Of a stretch of DNA of 64,000 nucleotides, positions 25,801 through 37,990 are shown piece by piece; position 1 is the stretch's first letter; every line of letters begins with the position of its first letter. Origin of the DNA: Dicyema japonicum (lineage: Eukaryota > Dicyemida > Rhombozoa > Dicyemidae); contig RDEW01000020.1 of NCBI GenBank assembly GCA_011109175.1, positions 177,143 to 241,142 of the forward strand, given 5' to 3'. The translations under genes and the position numbers were made by a program. Below the pieces are notes generated by a model, which was not told where the DNA came from, made no database searches, and saw only the letters and a list, made by a program, of their open reading frames with translations.

Positions 25801-26345
25801 CTTTACTGGCGGAGTTGATCTTGTCCATGTTTGTTTTGGCAAGATTTGTTCCCCAAGATGCACATCCATAACTTATAGTTGGCTCGATGAATTGGGTGTA
25901 TAACGTTGATAATGATCGGATTAAATTTTGAGGTGAGCACCTTCACGAAGTTAAGCTTCGTGCCGAGCTTTACGTTTGACACATGTGTGTTGGAGGTAAT
26001 GAGGGTGTCAAATGTTACTTCCAGAATCTTGGCTTGTTTTTTATTTGGGATTACTTCACCATTCAAAAATAGTTCAGCTGAATAGCTGATAGCCTTCTAT
26101 TCGACGTAAAAAGAGAAGTAAAGGACTTTTTTGTAAAAGTTAAAATTGAATTTTTTTTAGTCTTTGTAATTTGTTCGTAGCTGTCGTAACACATGTATCC
26201 TTGCAAGCATATATTATGTCGTCGGCATACGCAAGGTTATGGAATTTTTGTCAGAGTCAATTGGAATATCATGCAAGAATAAGTTAAAAAGCGACGGTGA
26301 CAAGGGGGAACCTTGTGGCACGCCGTTTGGAAGAAATTTTGAGAC
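25800..26345 (-). mobile_element. LINE reverse transcriptase fragment, opposite orientation
   Basis: Minus-strand frames give NGVPQGSPLSPSLFNLFLHDIPIDSDKN (about 26335-26260), LAYADDIIYACKDTC (about 26235) and LNGEVIPNKKQAKILEVTFDTL (about 26065-26000). Distinct in sequence from the neighbouring plus-strand copy, so it is a different subfamily and not a simple inverted duplication. Confidence 0.8.
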
Positions 26346-27480
26346 CGATTGAAAATTTAAATTTATAGACATAGTTGAAGTAAAATATACATAAAAACAT
26401 TCTGGAAGAGCACTATTTTGAAAATGTTTTTATTGGAAATGTAAGTAATCATTTGCAATAATTGAAAGAGCCACAAAAACTCAGAGCCACGGTTGCTGAC
26501 CCCTGGCATATTGTAACGTAAGATCTGGGTCATATCTAATCTGATATTGAAATAACTTAAAGTATTTCTGTCAGAATCTGAACGTATAGGATGAGATGGT
26601 TAATATGGTTCCATGTTCATGGGCAAGGTGATTAGGGAGACATCGGAAACCCAAATTTCCGGGCAAAAGAAGTATCAGATGGATGTAGGATCCGGATTTT
26701 AATCTTGTCCAGCACAAATGCTAAAAGAAATCTGACGATAGCCTGTCAGAACTTATAGGAAAGTGGTTTATCTCTGCATAAAACGTCAATCAAGAATGTA
26801 ATCCCTTTACTGCGCAATTGTTGTTGAGACAACTGAAAGCATAAGCAGGAAGTCATCAAAGTAGTGAAGCTTACAGTACCTCAAAACAGGTACTGAAGGT
26901 GTGGGAGTTCCTCACAAAACTTAGTATCTCTGAAAGTGTTTTTACCCTAATAGTTTTGACTTCTATGCTTTCGGGAGTTACCATTCCTAAATATTTATCC
27001 GACATGAGGTAGGCTCAAAGACATCCAGAGAGGGAGGCCCCAGCGGGAGTGAGTGAAAAGATTATCTCGATGTTGGAAAAAATCCATGTTGATGCAAGGT
27101 TAAATGAGCACCAGGAAAAATTATTGAGACCAGTGAGGATGAATGTGGAAGAGAAACTAGCGGATTTCCATATGAAAGGCGATAATTTTCTTTTTTATAG
27201 CGACATCACCGAGGAAAGACTAATTGATAAGGGACTTTGTGAGTAGCCTAGGCCCTTCGGGGCAGGACCCAAGGTAATATATAAACACGTTCTTTATGGG
27301 AGTGAGCGGTATTTCCTGCGTACTATTTAATGGCCGCTGATCTCCTACAAGTTAGTGAGGCCGGGTTAAAATAACTAAGCACGTGCTTTTACCTTAAGGA
27401 ACCATCAGACTTATTTTACGAGAAAAATTTATTACTTATTAACTCTAAGCATATAATTTTTGGTAAACCAAGCTCTAACA
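26346..27480. other. Repeat-rich interval without a recognised host gene
   Basis: A hAT-like end (GGTTGCTGACCCCTGG at 26490-26505), an RTE-like MRWLIWFHVHG remnant at about 26600 (+), a 65-codon frame of unknown nature at 27049-27246, and a retroelement 3'-end segment at 27330-27400 (CTCCTACAAGTTAGTGAGG) shared with 41520-41570 in the opposite strand. Confidence 0.4.
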
Positions 27481-27483
27481 CGT

Positions 27484-27665
27484 CTGCTTGTGTCGACCAA
27501 ATCCATCCACAATAGTCAATTGCAGACTCCATTTCCGAAGAAAGGTGGATAAGCCGCTCCCATCCATTTCTATCACTCGTCATACCGTGGCGGACATTAC
27601 TTCATTCACAGGCGGAAGAGTTTTCATAATGGTCCTCACTAGTGGAGTTGGTCAGGGAGAAATAC
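27484..27665 (+). repeat. Dispersed repeat, copy 2 (see 6600-6800)
   Basis: Similar over about 180 bp to 6628-6793 in the same orientation, ending in GGTCAGGGAGA. Some 120 bp upstream of the Ig-like gene at 27787. Confidence 0.6.
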
Positions 27666-27786
27666 TGCTAGTGTTAATTAGATATAATTTTCAAATTGAT
27701 TGAACGTCAACTTCAATTATATTCTGCTTCTCACAATAATTGAATTAGTCATTTGTGAATAAAACACAAATATTCGTCAATACTAA

Positions 27787-28250
27787 ATGCTAGCTATATT
27801 AGTAGCAAATATACTCGGACTATCTTACGTTACCACAAATCCTGAGGTGACCATGACTTACAACGAGTCCTACGATAACAACGGAGTCCACAAACTTATG
27901 ATCTATTGCCAAGCAATGAAGAGCATACACATCAGTGAGATTATTATACAGCATTTGGAGTCAAATTCTTTGGTTCCCTCAAAAATGACGACGAACAACA
28001 AAATCGTCGCAATTTTAGAAAATCTTAGCGAGGAAAAATGTGGGACGTACATTTGCAGAGTACTTTCTGTTGATAGAAAAGTTTATAAGGCTTCAATCGT
28101 CATTAAATCAGGTTTCTCTGCGATTTTTCCATTTTAGACAAAAATAAAAGATTCTTTAAGTTATTTAAAATTTTTATTATTTTATGCGTGACTTTTATTA
28201 TTTTAATTCAGTTTGCCGGATTTTTTTATTTAATTAAAAACATGTATTGA
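27787..28250 (+). CDS. Small single-pass membrane protein with one Ig-like domain
   Basis: No orthologue recognised. Two exons joined by a 26-nt GT-AG intron (28112-28137) give 145 aa in frame. The N terminus MLAILVANILGLSYVT looks like a signal peptide. The ectodomain has the Ig-V/I pattern: first cysteine in MIYCQAMK (about 27905), then VAILENLSEEKCGTYICRV with the Y-x-C strand (about 28010-28060). Exon 2 adds a basic hinge KNKRFFK, a hydrophobic helix (IFIILCVTFIILIQFAGFFYLI) and a three-residue tail ending at TGA 28248-28250. Without splicing the frame stops at 28137 and the membrane helix is lost, which supports the intron. It could be a short adhesion or recognition receptor. Confidence 0.72.
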
Positions 28251-28359
28251 TTATTTTTTTAATTTTTAAATAAAATAAAAGTAAATTTTATGGGAATAAA
28301 ATATTCTTGGAATTATACAGATTTTCCGCCAAAAGACCGAACTAAAGTATACATGACTT

Positions 28360-28470
28360 CGTGTCCTCGCATTCCATACGAATCCTCGAAGACAACTAGA
28401 TACTGGAACGTAGACTTCCTGAGAAGCGTTTTAGAACTGCTGCTCCAGAAGTCCATCATAGTAGGCATCA
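28360..28470 (+). repeat. Dispersed repeat also present at 40975-41065 (-)
   Basis: Both copies encode SK.TRYWN.DFLR...L/F (SKTTRYWNVDFLR here; SKRTRYWNADFLR on minus at 41050). Probably part of a retroelement ORF. Confidence 0.55.
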
Positions 28471-28550
28471 TCCATCTCTGGTTGTAAAAGTATAAGGTGA
28501 TTGAAACGAAGCGGAAACGAACTCCGAGGGCTGAGTATTTTTTCAGTTTC

Positions 28551-28646
28551 TTTGGGGAGTCAGAATAAGCAATTCGTGAAGAAGTGAACCGGCATTTGGG
28601 GAGTCAGAATAAGCAAATAGTGCAATTCGTGAAGAAGTGAATCGGT
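28551..28646 (+). repeat. Two-copy direct repeat, about 45-50 bp unit
   Basis: TTTGGGGAGTCAGAATAAGC begins at 28551 and again at 28595. Each is followed by AATTCGTGAAGAAGTGAA.CGG, with an 8-bp insertion in the second unit. Confidence 0.85.
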
Positions 28647-28879
28647 TGACGACGTGAAGAAGTTACCTCACAGAAGAGATATTCCATGTGAAAATTGAAA
28701 AATTGTCATTCTACAGGTCTCATCCCCGTGTCAATTGTAGAAATTAATTTTAGTGAACATTATGACCCCAACTCTAATAAAATTAAAAAAATTTTTCTTT
28801 TCGTATTTAATATTAGAATATCTTTAAATCCCCAATCAATGGAAAGTCTCATTAGGAATACCCGAGATCATCAAGAAAG

Positions 28880-29165
28880 AAGGTATCGAGACCAACTAAT
28901 TGAGTGATCCAAACCTCTAGTAACTTTCAGACTCTCCTCGAGTTATCTCCCAGCAATCCCACTGGTACTTAAAGTCCTCCTCGAATTTCTGCAGAGGAAC
29001 TCAATTGCGTTGTTTTCTTCAGGATCTATAAGAATTGCTCTGCATGGGTTATCCATTCCCCAATTAATTTATTGACTGCAGAAACGCAGGAAACCCCGGC
29101 CATTGTTTTTCATAAAATTCTCTGAAAGGATAAGAATATTCGAATTATTTTTCACCGAGAATACT
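28880..29165 (-). mobile_element. LINE 3' end
   Basis: The minus strand reads GGATCACTCAATTAGTTGG at about 28908-28890, followed by a TTCTTTCTTGATGATCTCGGG tail: the shared 3' terminus. The 250 bp upstream are its degraded ORF end. Confidence 0.55.
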
Positions 29166-29199
29166 TGGGTGAGCTGGTGACTTGGCTCTGCTACACATG

Positions 29200-31740
29200 T
29201 CTAAAAAACACTCATTACAATCGAGAACTCTGGCTAATGACGTTTAACGTACGTGGAATATCGAAAAATTGACAAGGGAAGAACTTTGTGACGATCTTGA
29301 GAAATACAAAATATCTATTGGCTGCCTACAAGAGACTAAAATAGAAAATGGACGCGATGAAACATGGAACAACGACTGACTGATTCTCTTCCCGGCTGAA
29401 TGCAAGCACTACGGAATGGGATTTTCCTTACACGTGGATTACCTAAAAAAACTACATCGCTATTGGAGACTCAACGACCAAATATGTGTCCTACAAGTCA
29501 AACTAAATAATTTATGCCCGTCCAAGAGTCTATTAACTATCATAGATGTCTATGCACCACACTGCGGGCGAGTAATCAAGAACTTTGGTGAGCTCGAGGA
29601 ATTCTACTTAGAACTATCAAGCACATATTCGGATAATGCGTCCTCGTCCTTGTCTTTGTTGCGGGAGATATGAATGCAAAGGCCGGAATGCGAATGAGAC
29701 CCGAAGAATCCTCTATTGGAAGACACGGACGCGGAAGAGAAATGCATCTAGAGCCTCTTTCGTATCCTTCTGCGAGCTAAATAGCCTATTCCTGTGCAAC
29801 ACGGTCTTCATGCACTCAGCTCGCCACAAGACGACATGACACGGACAAAGGAAAAACTCTGCTGGGGAGACCGTGAATATATATAACCAAATCGACTACA
29901 TTATCTGCCGAAAGTTGATAACACTTGCTAAATAATGCACGTTCCTACCAGGGACAACAACTGACAGCGACCATAAGATCGTTATTGCGGAACTGTGTAA
30001 AAAAACACTTGACTGGGAAAAAATATTGAAAACGCGAGGACGGCGAGACAAAGGCCCAATATATACTTTCAGGCAAGAAAATTGTGGTTAGAGCCCACTT
30101 GTAGGGCTAAATATCACGAACAAATCGAGACTCTCATGGAGAAAACCGTACCGGAATCATCAGTACGAACTCTGTGATCAAACAAATCAGGTAATCTCCA
30201 AGTCGGCTATATGCCTTGGAGTCGAAATCATCACGTCCTAAAATTGGATCACCACTCGAACGTGCCAGATATGGCAAAGCATTGCAGAAAGCTAAAGCTT
30301 AAAGCGGCACACAGTGCTGCGGACAAAAAAAGGACAAAACGTCCTTCACATCAAAGACAAAGATGAAAATTCGTGGGTAACCCAGAAGAAAAAGTTGAAT
30401 TAATTGCATGTCACTTTGAAATGTTGCTGAATACAGACAATGAGGATTTTCCTCCCTTTCCAATGAGAACTGAGGCCATTAATGAATGCCATCACAGTGG
30501 AATAAGTTGAATCAGCTTTACGTAAACTGAAGAATAACAAGAGTGCTGGGTCAGACAACACAAGTCCTGAGCTTTTAAAATATGGGCCAAAAATCTTAGT
30601 GAAACAGTTGCAAAAACCTAAACGACATCTTTGAAACCAATACCGATCTAGGACTTGGAAATGGACTATTAATACCCATACAAAAACCGAACAAATCAAA
30701 AGGACCAGTAGAAAATCTCCGCCGGATCATACTTCTGAACTCGATACGCAAGGTGCTGGCAAACATTGCACTAGGTCGGATAAAGGGTGTAGCGGATCTA
30801 TACCTACCAGCAAGTCAAAGTGGGTTCCGTAAAAGAAGGTCTACAGCGAACATTGTATGAAGCCATAGATGGCGCAATGCAACGCATTAATGATTCAAGA
30901 GCGCAACGACCGTGTTGGGAATAGATTTCTCCAGAGATTTTGACTCAATAAACAGACAGAAACTGATGAATGTGCTTGAGCAAATATTGGATGAATCGTC
31001 GGTTAGGATAATCAAACTACTACTTGCGAACACAAGAATATCTGTGAGGACAGAAGGAGCAACTTGAAAATGTACTAAGAGACCCTGAAGATGTAGTAAG
31101 GAGGAAAACACTGGCAAATGCGGCAATGGCTAAACTGAGGAAAGGATGGTTAAGAGCCAAAGGACTTGGAATTGACATTAGATGCAGGCTTTGTGAAACT
31201 AATCTTACTGTATAACGCTGTGACTTGGGGAAGTTCCTTCAACGAACTATTGAAACTGGATTCGTTTTATAGAAAACAACTAAGAAGCTTACTCGGAATG
31301 GAGTGGCCACGTAGAATATCAACCACTGGTATTTACAACAAGTGTATGTGTTCTTACATCAGCAAGGATGTGATAGATGCCCGGTGGAGGCTATTTGGGC
31401 ATGTACTAAGAATGAACCCATACGCACCCGCTAACAAAGCGATGGAAGATTACTTTGACAGTTGGGACAAACCCTTCCGTGGACGACCTACAATGAAACT
31501 GCTAACTGCCTTAAACAAAGATCTAAACCATGTGAGAAAAAAGCTAAAGACAGGGGAAACCTTGACGAATTAAGATTACTTGCATTCGACAGAGGAAAAT
31601 GGAAGAGATTGACGCTAAATCTTGTTTCTTGTGCCTTAATAATAATGCAAAGAATGATGTCCTCGCGTACAACTCAAATGACTTTAGGAAAACAAACTAA
31701 ACAGACCTCATATGTTGTGCATCTTTGGCCCGTCTACATT
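29200..31740 (+). mobile_element. RTE-type LINE (EEP endonuclease + RT), nearly full length, dead
   Basis: The endonuclease begins MTFNVRGISK (about 29238), then ISIGCLQETKIENG (about 29310), IIDVYAPH (about 29540) and an AGDMNAKAG-like segment (about 29665). RT pieces are LRRIILLNSIRKVLANIALGRIKG...ASQSGFRKRRSTANI (30720-30855) and GIDFSRDFDSINRQKLMNVL (about 30915-30975). The C-terminal end is MRWRLFGHVLRMN-like (RWRLFGHVLRMNPYAPANKAMEDYF, about 31385-31455). The same C-terminal block occurs at 63890-64000. Many stops and frameshifts; the active-site YxDD box was not found. Confidence 0.82.
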
Positions 31741-31749
31741 GTGGTCCTC

Positions 31750-32130
31750 AACCTTTTTTGAGCAGATGATAGATTCGCGATCTTTTTGTTTGTCTTAGAC
31801 ATAGTGAAAGGTCTTTGGGAACGACTTGAATTATAATGGTCGTCGGCTTCCCACATGTTAGTAAAGTCAGGGTTATAATTTTATCTACTTGGTTTTACGG
31901 ACATGATAAAGTTCAGAGTTGTAGCCCGACGTTCCATGCTCTTAAGTTGAGGAGAACGAGAGCCCAGCCAAAACCTCTAAACTTCCGAAAAGTGATTCGT
32001 CCATACAGGAAGTGTGGTGGCACTCGGGAGGAAAAGTGAGAAAGGATGAGGCGACTGCTTAAAAAAGCCGGGATCACCTGACGGCCCCAACTCTCTGTTA
32101 TTATGTCGGTGATTTTTGGTTTTAAATAAA
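31750..32130 (+). mobile_element. LINE 3' end of the AGIT type
   Basis: Plus-strand frame near 32040-32080 reads MRRLLKKAGIT then TGA. The following 3' tail contains GGTGATTTTTGG and AAATAAAATAAATAA. Degraded coding sequence extends upstream to about 31750. Confidence 0.6.
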
Positions 32131-32248
32131 ATAAATAAGGACAAAGGCTTCCTACTTACTCTTCCAGTTATCTTGACGGGAATTGCATGGAACGGAGCAA
32201 GAACGGATTGAGGAGCACTTGGAATCTTATTCCATTTCTTTCTTTCCT

Positions 32249-32455
32249 GGTCCTAACCTTTAATTGATCTTACAAAATCTGATTTTAACATCAATATAAA
32301 AATCAAAATTTCAATCTCCTCTAATTTGGGAACCTGCTCCAGTGATCCCTAACCTCTAGTTGATCGGCAAAATATCAATTTAATATTATTTCAAAATTTT
32401 TTTTCGACTTTTTCTATCTTGAGGATTACCTTCGTGGTCCTAACCTCGATTTGAT
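32249..32455 (+). repeat. Three degenerate repeats spaced about 95 bp
   Basis: GGTCCTAACCTTTAATTGAT at 32249, GATCCCTAACCTCTAGTTGAT at 32344, and GGTCCTAACCTCGATTTGAT at 32436. Spacing is 95 and 92 bp, with further similarity between the units. Confidence 0.65.
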
Positions 32456-32459
32456 ATTA

Positions 32460-33479
32460 AAAGGATCATTCTTACCCTCATTTTCGAAACATGTATAGAA
32501 AATTGGCTGTTTAAAAGTCGATAATAAGGACTGATATAAAAATTTATAACGAAACTCATTGAGCGCATTCTCTACAAATTGGAAGGGAAATGTATTTTCA
32601 ACTTTGAGAACTGCAGCCTTTAATCAAATAGTTAGTCGTTAACAGTGTTTTAGCAAATTAATACAAAATATGATATATTATCTGAAGGACCTGCCATTTG
32701 CCGGACCGTACTTCACATTTTTATAATAAAATATATTGTTTTACATGATAATGAAATGATGATATCAATTCTCAAGATTAAAAATAATAAAAACTTAATT
32801 TTTGAAAAAAAACAATTCATTTTATGATTATGTGTCGGGTTAAAAATGTCGTAGAATCTAAAATTAGGGTCTAGAGAAGGGTTTATGAATAAAATCTGTA
32901 TGGATATTTTTAAGGTTAGAGCAGAGGTTTCAGAAAAATTATTTTACTGCCACACTAATCGTAGTTGGTTATCCTTTAAAACCAAATAAAATCTTGTTAA
33001 AAAAGTGTCAGATTTTTGAAGTTGGCTTGTTGTTCTTGTTTCAATGTCAATTTTTTACAACATTGCTGAAATATCGAAAATATTTGAATAAAGTTAATTA
33101 CTTTAAAATACGTAAGTTTTTTTAGGAAAATTAGTGAAATTCGTAAAGCGGTCCGTCAAATGGGCGCTCACATTATCTAACCCCGAAAAATGCAACCGCA
33201 GGAAAGGAGTTAAACCATCTAATTAAGTGATCCTAGTAGACCTCACCAGGTTAGAGAGGTTTTAACTGATGTACAAAAAACTAATTAATATACTAAAAAT
33301 AAACAAAAATTTTAATTAATTAGGCCGAAAGAGTTATGAAAAATAATTGAATGTCAAAGAGATAAAGAATGAGATTTGTCATAGACGCTCAGTTATGATA
33401 ACTATTTTTTCCTACAAAATAAACATCAAATAAAAACCGATAATGAGAATTCTCGCCACGACAATCGGATTCCACATTC
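32460..33479. other. AT-rich intergenic; LINE 3' end at 33210-33260 (-)
   Basis: No gene seen. Minus strand at 33230-33160 carries GATCACTTAATTAGATGGTT and the LINE 3' tail. The rest is AT-rich up to the UPF2 stop. Confidence 0.45.
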
Positions 33480-36400
33480 TCAGCTACCCCTCAAAAACAA
33501 AACCTTACCACACATATCCTCAAGTTGTTGCCTCTTGTGCATTTTTAAGACCATATTCTTTAGCAAATTGTCCTCTTCCTTAGACTCGCTCTGTTGAGTC
33601 GCAAATCTGGTCCCCAAAGTAGTCGATTTGTCTACCATCAGTGATAATTGCTGCGAATTACACAAACACAAAACCTGTTGTTTTTTCCCTTTACGAGAAA
33701 GTAGTCTACACTCGACGGCAGACAAATCGCGGGACATACAACCATCTACCATGACAAAAACGTATACTCATTTTAATCGGAGTCTTCATCATTTCGGAAA
33801 CTGGCATTTTTACACGTTCTAACTGTCGAGGTACAGTCGACTCTGACACCATTTTATCAAACATCTTCATAAAATCAGAGTCATTCTTGTCGTCCTCAAT
33901 ACGAATGATTTCCTTCCGTTTTTTCTAGTCATATAACCATACGTAACCTCAATTTCAAGCAACCTTTCCGCCTTTATTTTGTTAGCACTCTTGATTTCTT
34001 TAGGTTGGGAAAAAGCTAAAAACTAACATCCTCAAAATACCTCCAATTTCGCCCATCAGACCAGAATTGGTCATTTTGTTGTTGAAAATTGTCTTCAATA
34101 ACTTATCGTATAGTTTTCTGGCGTCCTCAACGGACTCACACGAAGGTAAATCCACCAATGGGCAATCGGCGGAATCCATGTAAAGGGCATAAATCTCAGG
34201 AGGAAATATGTTGTCCTCATCCCATATTTTATCAGTATATTTGAACCAGAAATAAAGCTGCAATAACCAAGCTCTATACCCGAAAAATAATGACAAAATA
34301 ATCTAATCTTCGTCCATAATATGACAACAACTGATTACGAGAAGAAAACTGACTGAAGAGTGTGTCCAACAAAACACAAACAAGTCTTATACGGAACAGA
34401 CAATCCTTCATTTCATCGTTGGAGGTCACAGACTCGTTCAAATAGTTATCCCCATATCCAAATTGTAACAAAGAATATAGCATCCCACAAACTGCCTCAC
34501 AGTCCACAAGGTTGTAAAAATTCAGTTCTCCCACCAACCTAACCATTGCCATCGCTCGCTGCTTCCATGAGGGATTCATTGACTCCAAACACAGTTTTAT
34601 CCCCTCAAACACTCTATCAGCAACAACGACGTAAAATCTCGGACTCTAGAATACTTATTAACAATAATTACGATTTGAGATTTGGCAATATTTGAGACGA
34701 TGGCAGCAATGTGGTTAAGTTCGTTGAATTTATATCTCCACACCTCGACAAAACAGGAGACAAGAAAATCGAAGGTCTAAATAACTCGTCTTTACCAACC
34801 TTTTCGTCCTCCCAATTGTACTTACACAGCTTTCCCACCACCTTACAATAAATTAGAACAATAAACCATCTTTTCGACTTCTATAGTAAAATCTGACTGT
34901 AAAAGGAAGTGGACGTACTGAAAGTGTATGGGGATGGTCTCCACAGGTTTGTTGGACAGACTTTCAAGTGGCTTCGTCGAGTAATAAGCATTTTCAATCA
35001 TCACCACGTATCTGGAGTCCAGGTGTAAGTGCATCTTCTTTTGAGTAATCCAGTCCTAAATAGTTTAAACAGGCTGATTACCATATACACTTTAATTCTC
35101 TGATGGGCATCCGGATTACAGTACAAATATCTCCCACAACTCTCCAGAATAGCGCACGTCATCTCAATATTGTGATAGGAAAAATCATGGATGAGCACTT
35201 TGAGACAGTTTAGAGACACCGTGATAGGCAAAATCTCAAATTTTGTGAGTTCAGCTAAAATAATTCCAATAATGACCGATAAGTCGCACAGTCCTGAGTT
35301 TTGACTCAATATTGATCTGGTTCTTCACCTTCAACTGCCATAAGAAATCTTTTTTCAAATGTTCAGCCAATTCTGCTGCCAGATCAGTCATTACTGGGAA
35401 CAAAATTTTCACCAGGCGAGCATACAAGGGCAATAAGTCATATCTCGTCCGGTTCACGTTGAAAATAGCTCTGGCCAATTTTTTTCGATTTATCCGGGTA
35501 TTAAGAGTAAGATAAAACTCTTCGGCAGCCTTGTCTATCATTTCCTTATTTAATGAGCTCTTCAGGGTCACAATAAAGTCTGCGAGGCTAGATTTCACCT
35601 CAGTGGTCGAAGTCTCAACCTCTTCCTCATTTTGCTTAGTCTCTTCACAAATCGATGTACTAAATGCGGAAATATATTTACTCTAAAGCTTCCTGAATCT
35701 CAGGGGCCAATTGCTTGATCTCGTCCACCTCTTCTGTAAGTTTTATATCAAAAGACTCACAAATTGAGCTTAGTTCTAAAGAAGTTCAAAAAGGGCACAA
35801 CCATCATCGTTTGACTGAGATTTAGAATCAATTTTATTCGTGTTTTGTGTCGCCGATTGATTCCCACTGTTTAATTTAGTAATGTCGGGTATATCGTAAT
35901 AAAACGCTCTCATGTCATCATCAATATACCACTGAGAGTTCAAAGCAGTCGTCTGGACATTAAAAATGTCATTAACCTCGACATCATCAGAGTTAACCCC
36001 ATTTTGATCACTGCTTCTCTCATTCTCTTTCGTTTCTATGAAATTTATAACAAATAAAATTACTTTCATTGGGATCCACAAATTCAGTGAATTCTTTATC
36101 GAGAAAATTCTATGAAAATTTAAAACAATTAATACTGCAAAATAGCGGGCCGATTCAACCAAATTTTCGAAATAATCTAAAAGTGCCTGAGACTTTTCTA
36201 TTCGTTCATCAGACAGTTCTCCACGAGTCTGTAAATCACAAATAACGAAAAACCTGAAGAATCTGGTTATTCTGCCGTCGGTTGTTGCACAATTCTGCAT
36301 GCTTTCTGGCAGTAAACTTCATGAACTGCTGAAAGTAGCTGACCAGCAAAGCGTGGAAACATTTATTCTTCATAGATGGGTAGATCTACAATATTAGCCG

Positions 36401-37294
36401 ACAATAAACCAAAGAAGGTGGAAGAGTCGTATCATACTTTTCAGCTGTCAGTCGGGCACTATGATGGTGTACACCGGCGTAGTCGAGTCCGCAGAACTTT
36501 GTAAAAGCGGAAATGATAGCGAGGTTGCTGAAGGTCTCAAGGTCCGTGGATGTTATTAAATTCAGTTGGCTGCTCAAAACGACAGTCCCTTTTCAGAGAG
36601 CACACCAACACTGACAAGTTCGGCAAAAAAACGGAGATTTACTCTGTACAATGTTGGGTTTACAATCTAAGAATAGTTAATTAATACAATTATATTGGAC
36701 AAAATTAGAATTATTGATTTTATCATCAATTAATTAGTAAAAATAAAAAAACCTTTGAATCCTTGCGGGAAATTAACGCCTTAGACATTACTTCGTACAA
36801 TTGACTCGAAAAGTCCTCATAACGTACATTGATCAAAGTACACAGCTCAACGGCTGAGGGGACATCATCCATCTTTCGCTTTGATTCACACAGAGCAGCA
36901 GCCTTAAATAAGAAAAGGATAGATTACCAATTCTCCAGTGTATTGGCTGAGATTAAGGCCATCAAACTCTTTTTTCATGGAAGGGCACGTAGAAGAAGTC
37001 AGAGATTTCTATAAATTGTCATTTTTCCAAAATACCAGTTTTCTTACAAAAGCCCGTGTTTTCTTCATGCTGGAGTCGAGATTACGAAAGAATGCCTCAT
37101 CTGGACGACTTGATGCTGTTTTGTAAGAAAATGGGCCAAACTGGTCACAGATTGGTTGATTTGAATGAGCTTTGATTTCAGGCAATTCCTGTCTTCGACA
37201 TCTTTGATGTACTTCTGTAGCTCAGCCTGCAGTGAGTTAGTTAAAGACTTACGTAGTCATCAACAACAGTTACAGTTTCATTTCTACACTCCAT
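33480..37294 (-). CDS. UPF2: UPF2 / NMD2, nonsense-mediated mRNA decay factor
   Basis: Cytoplasmic scaffold bridging UPF1 and UPF3 at the exon-junction complex. Start ATG 37294 (MECRNETVTVVDDY), followed by a 26-nt intron. MIF4G-1: FFRNLDSSMKKTRAFVRKL (about 37100) through ELSDERIEKSQALLDYFENL (about 36205). MIF4G-2: ADFIVTLKSSLNKEMIDKAAEEFYLTLNTR...RKKLARAIF (35590-35450), KNQINIESKLRTVRLIG, LDSRYVVMIENAYY (about 35020). MIF4G-3: RAMAMVRLVGELNFYNLVD (34560), FRIRLVCVLLDTLF (34400). A C-terminal SRKGKKQQ segment with a helical tail (33690-33500) fits the UPF1-binding domain. An AT-rich intron of about 86 nt lies near 36660-36760, much longer than the others. The last exon is uncertain: the frame stops at 33480, but a 25-nt intron could extend it to about 33385. 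About 1,100 aa against 1,272 in human. Confidence 0.93.
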
Positions 37295-37650
37295 CTTTTT
37301 TATTACTTTTCTCTCTCTAAAAGATATCTATATTGATAATTTTAGATTATTTATAAGTAAAACAGTATAAGAGTTATTCTAAACAAACCACTAAATCAAG
37401 TGTAGCACTTTTAATTTAATTTTAAAAATATTTAATTACTTAAATATTATAATTAATTAAATATTATTTTTTTATCAGCGAACTTATAACTCTTTAAATC
37501 CACCTTGACTTTATGATAAGTTGTTTGCTTAGAAAAACCTATTTATAACTTTAATGATTATTCAATTTCTCCGCAGTTCTTTCTCCACAATTTTCCTTAA
37601 CACAACGTTTACCAGGAAGTGAATTGTTCTATTTATACTGCTTTTAAAAC
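37295..37650. promoter_or_regulatory. UPF2 upstream region, AT-rich
   Basis: No coding signal. The roughly 350 bp upstream of the UPF2 start are AT-rich with TTAATTTAA and ATTAATTAA runs, and probably include the UPF2 promoter. No specific promoter element can be supported from sequence alone. Confidence 0.3.
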
Positions 37651-37654
37651 TAAA

Positions 37655-37990
37655 TTAACTAATTTCGTGATCCTGACTCGTTCCAGTAGAGCTCTCATAC
37701 AAGTACAGTGACCCATGGACGTTTTTGGGAAGATGCGGTCGAAGCCAGAACTTTCAGTCGGGGAACGAAATTGTCTCTCGGTAGAATCAAGATATGGATC
37801 TTTTTGAATATCAGCCAGGCATTGATGTCCCCTGAGTAAGGTGAATCCGATGACGCAACTTGAAGGTAGGAAGATAAATCTTTAATCAAGTAATCACTGC
37901 CACCAAATTGCACCACGTGGCCATAAGCTAAATAAATTAATTGTTGCATGCGCATAACATGATCATAACACTCACATGGCAAATTCGGTG
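37655..37990 (-). mobile_element. LINE ORF end and 3' terminus
   Basis: The minus-strand frame carries SSDSPYSGDINAWLIFKKIHILILPRDNF, a block shared with 39662-39480 (-) and with 52037-51711 (-). It ends in GGATCACGAAATTAGTT at about 37672. Confidence 0.6.
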
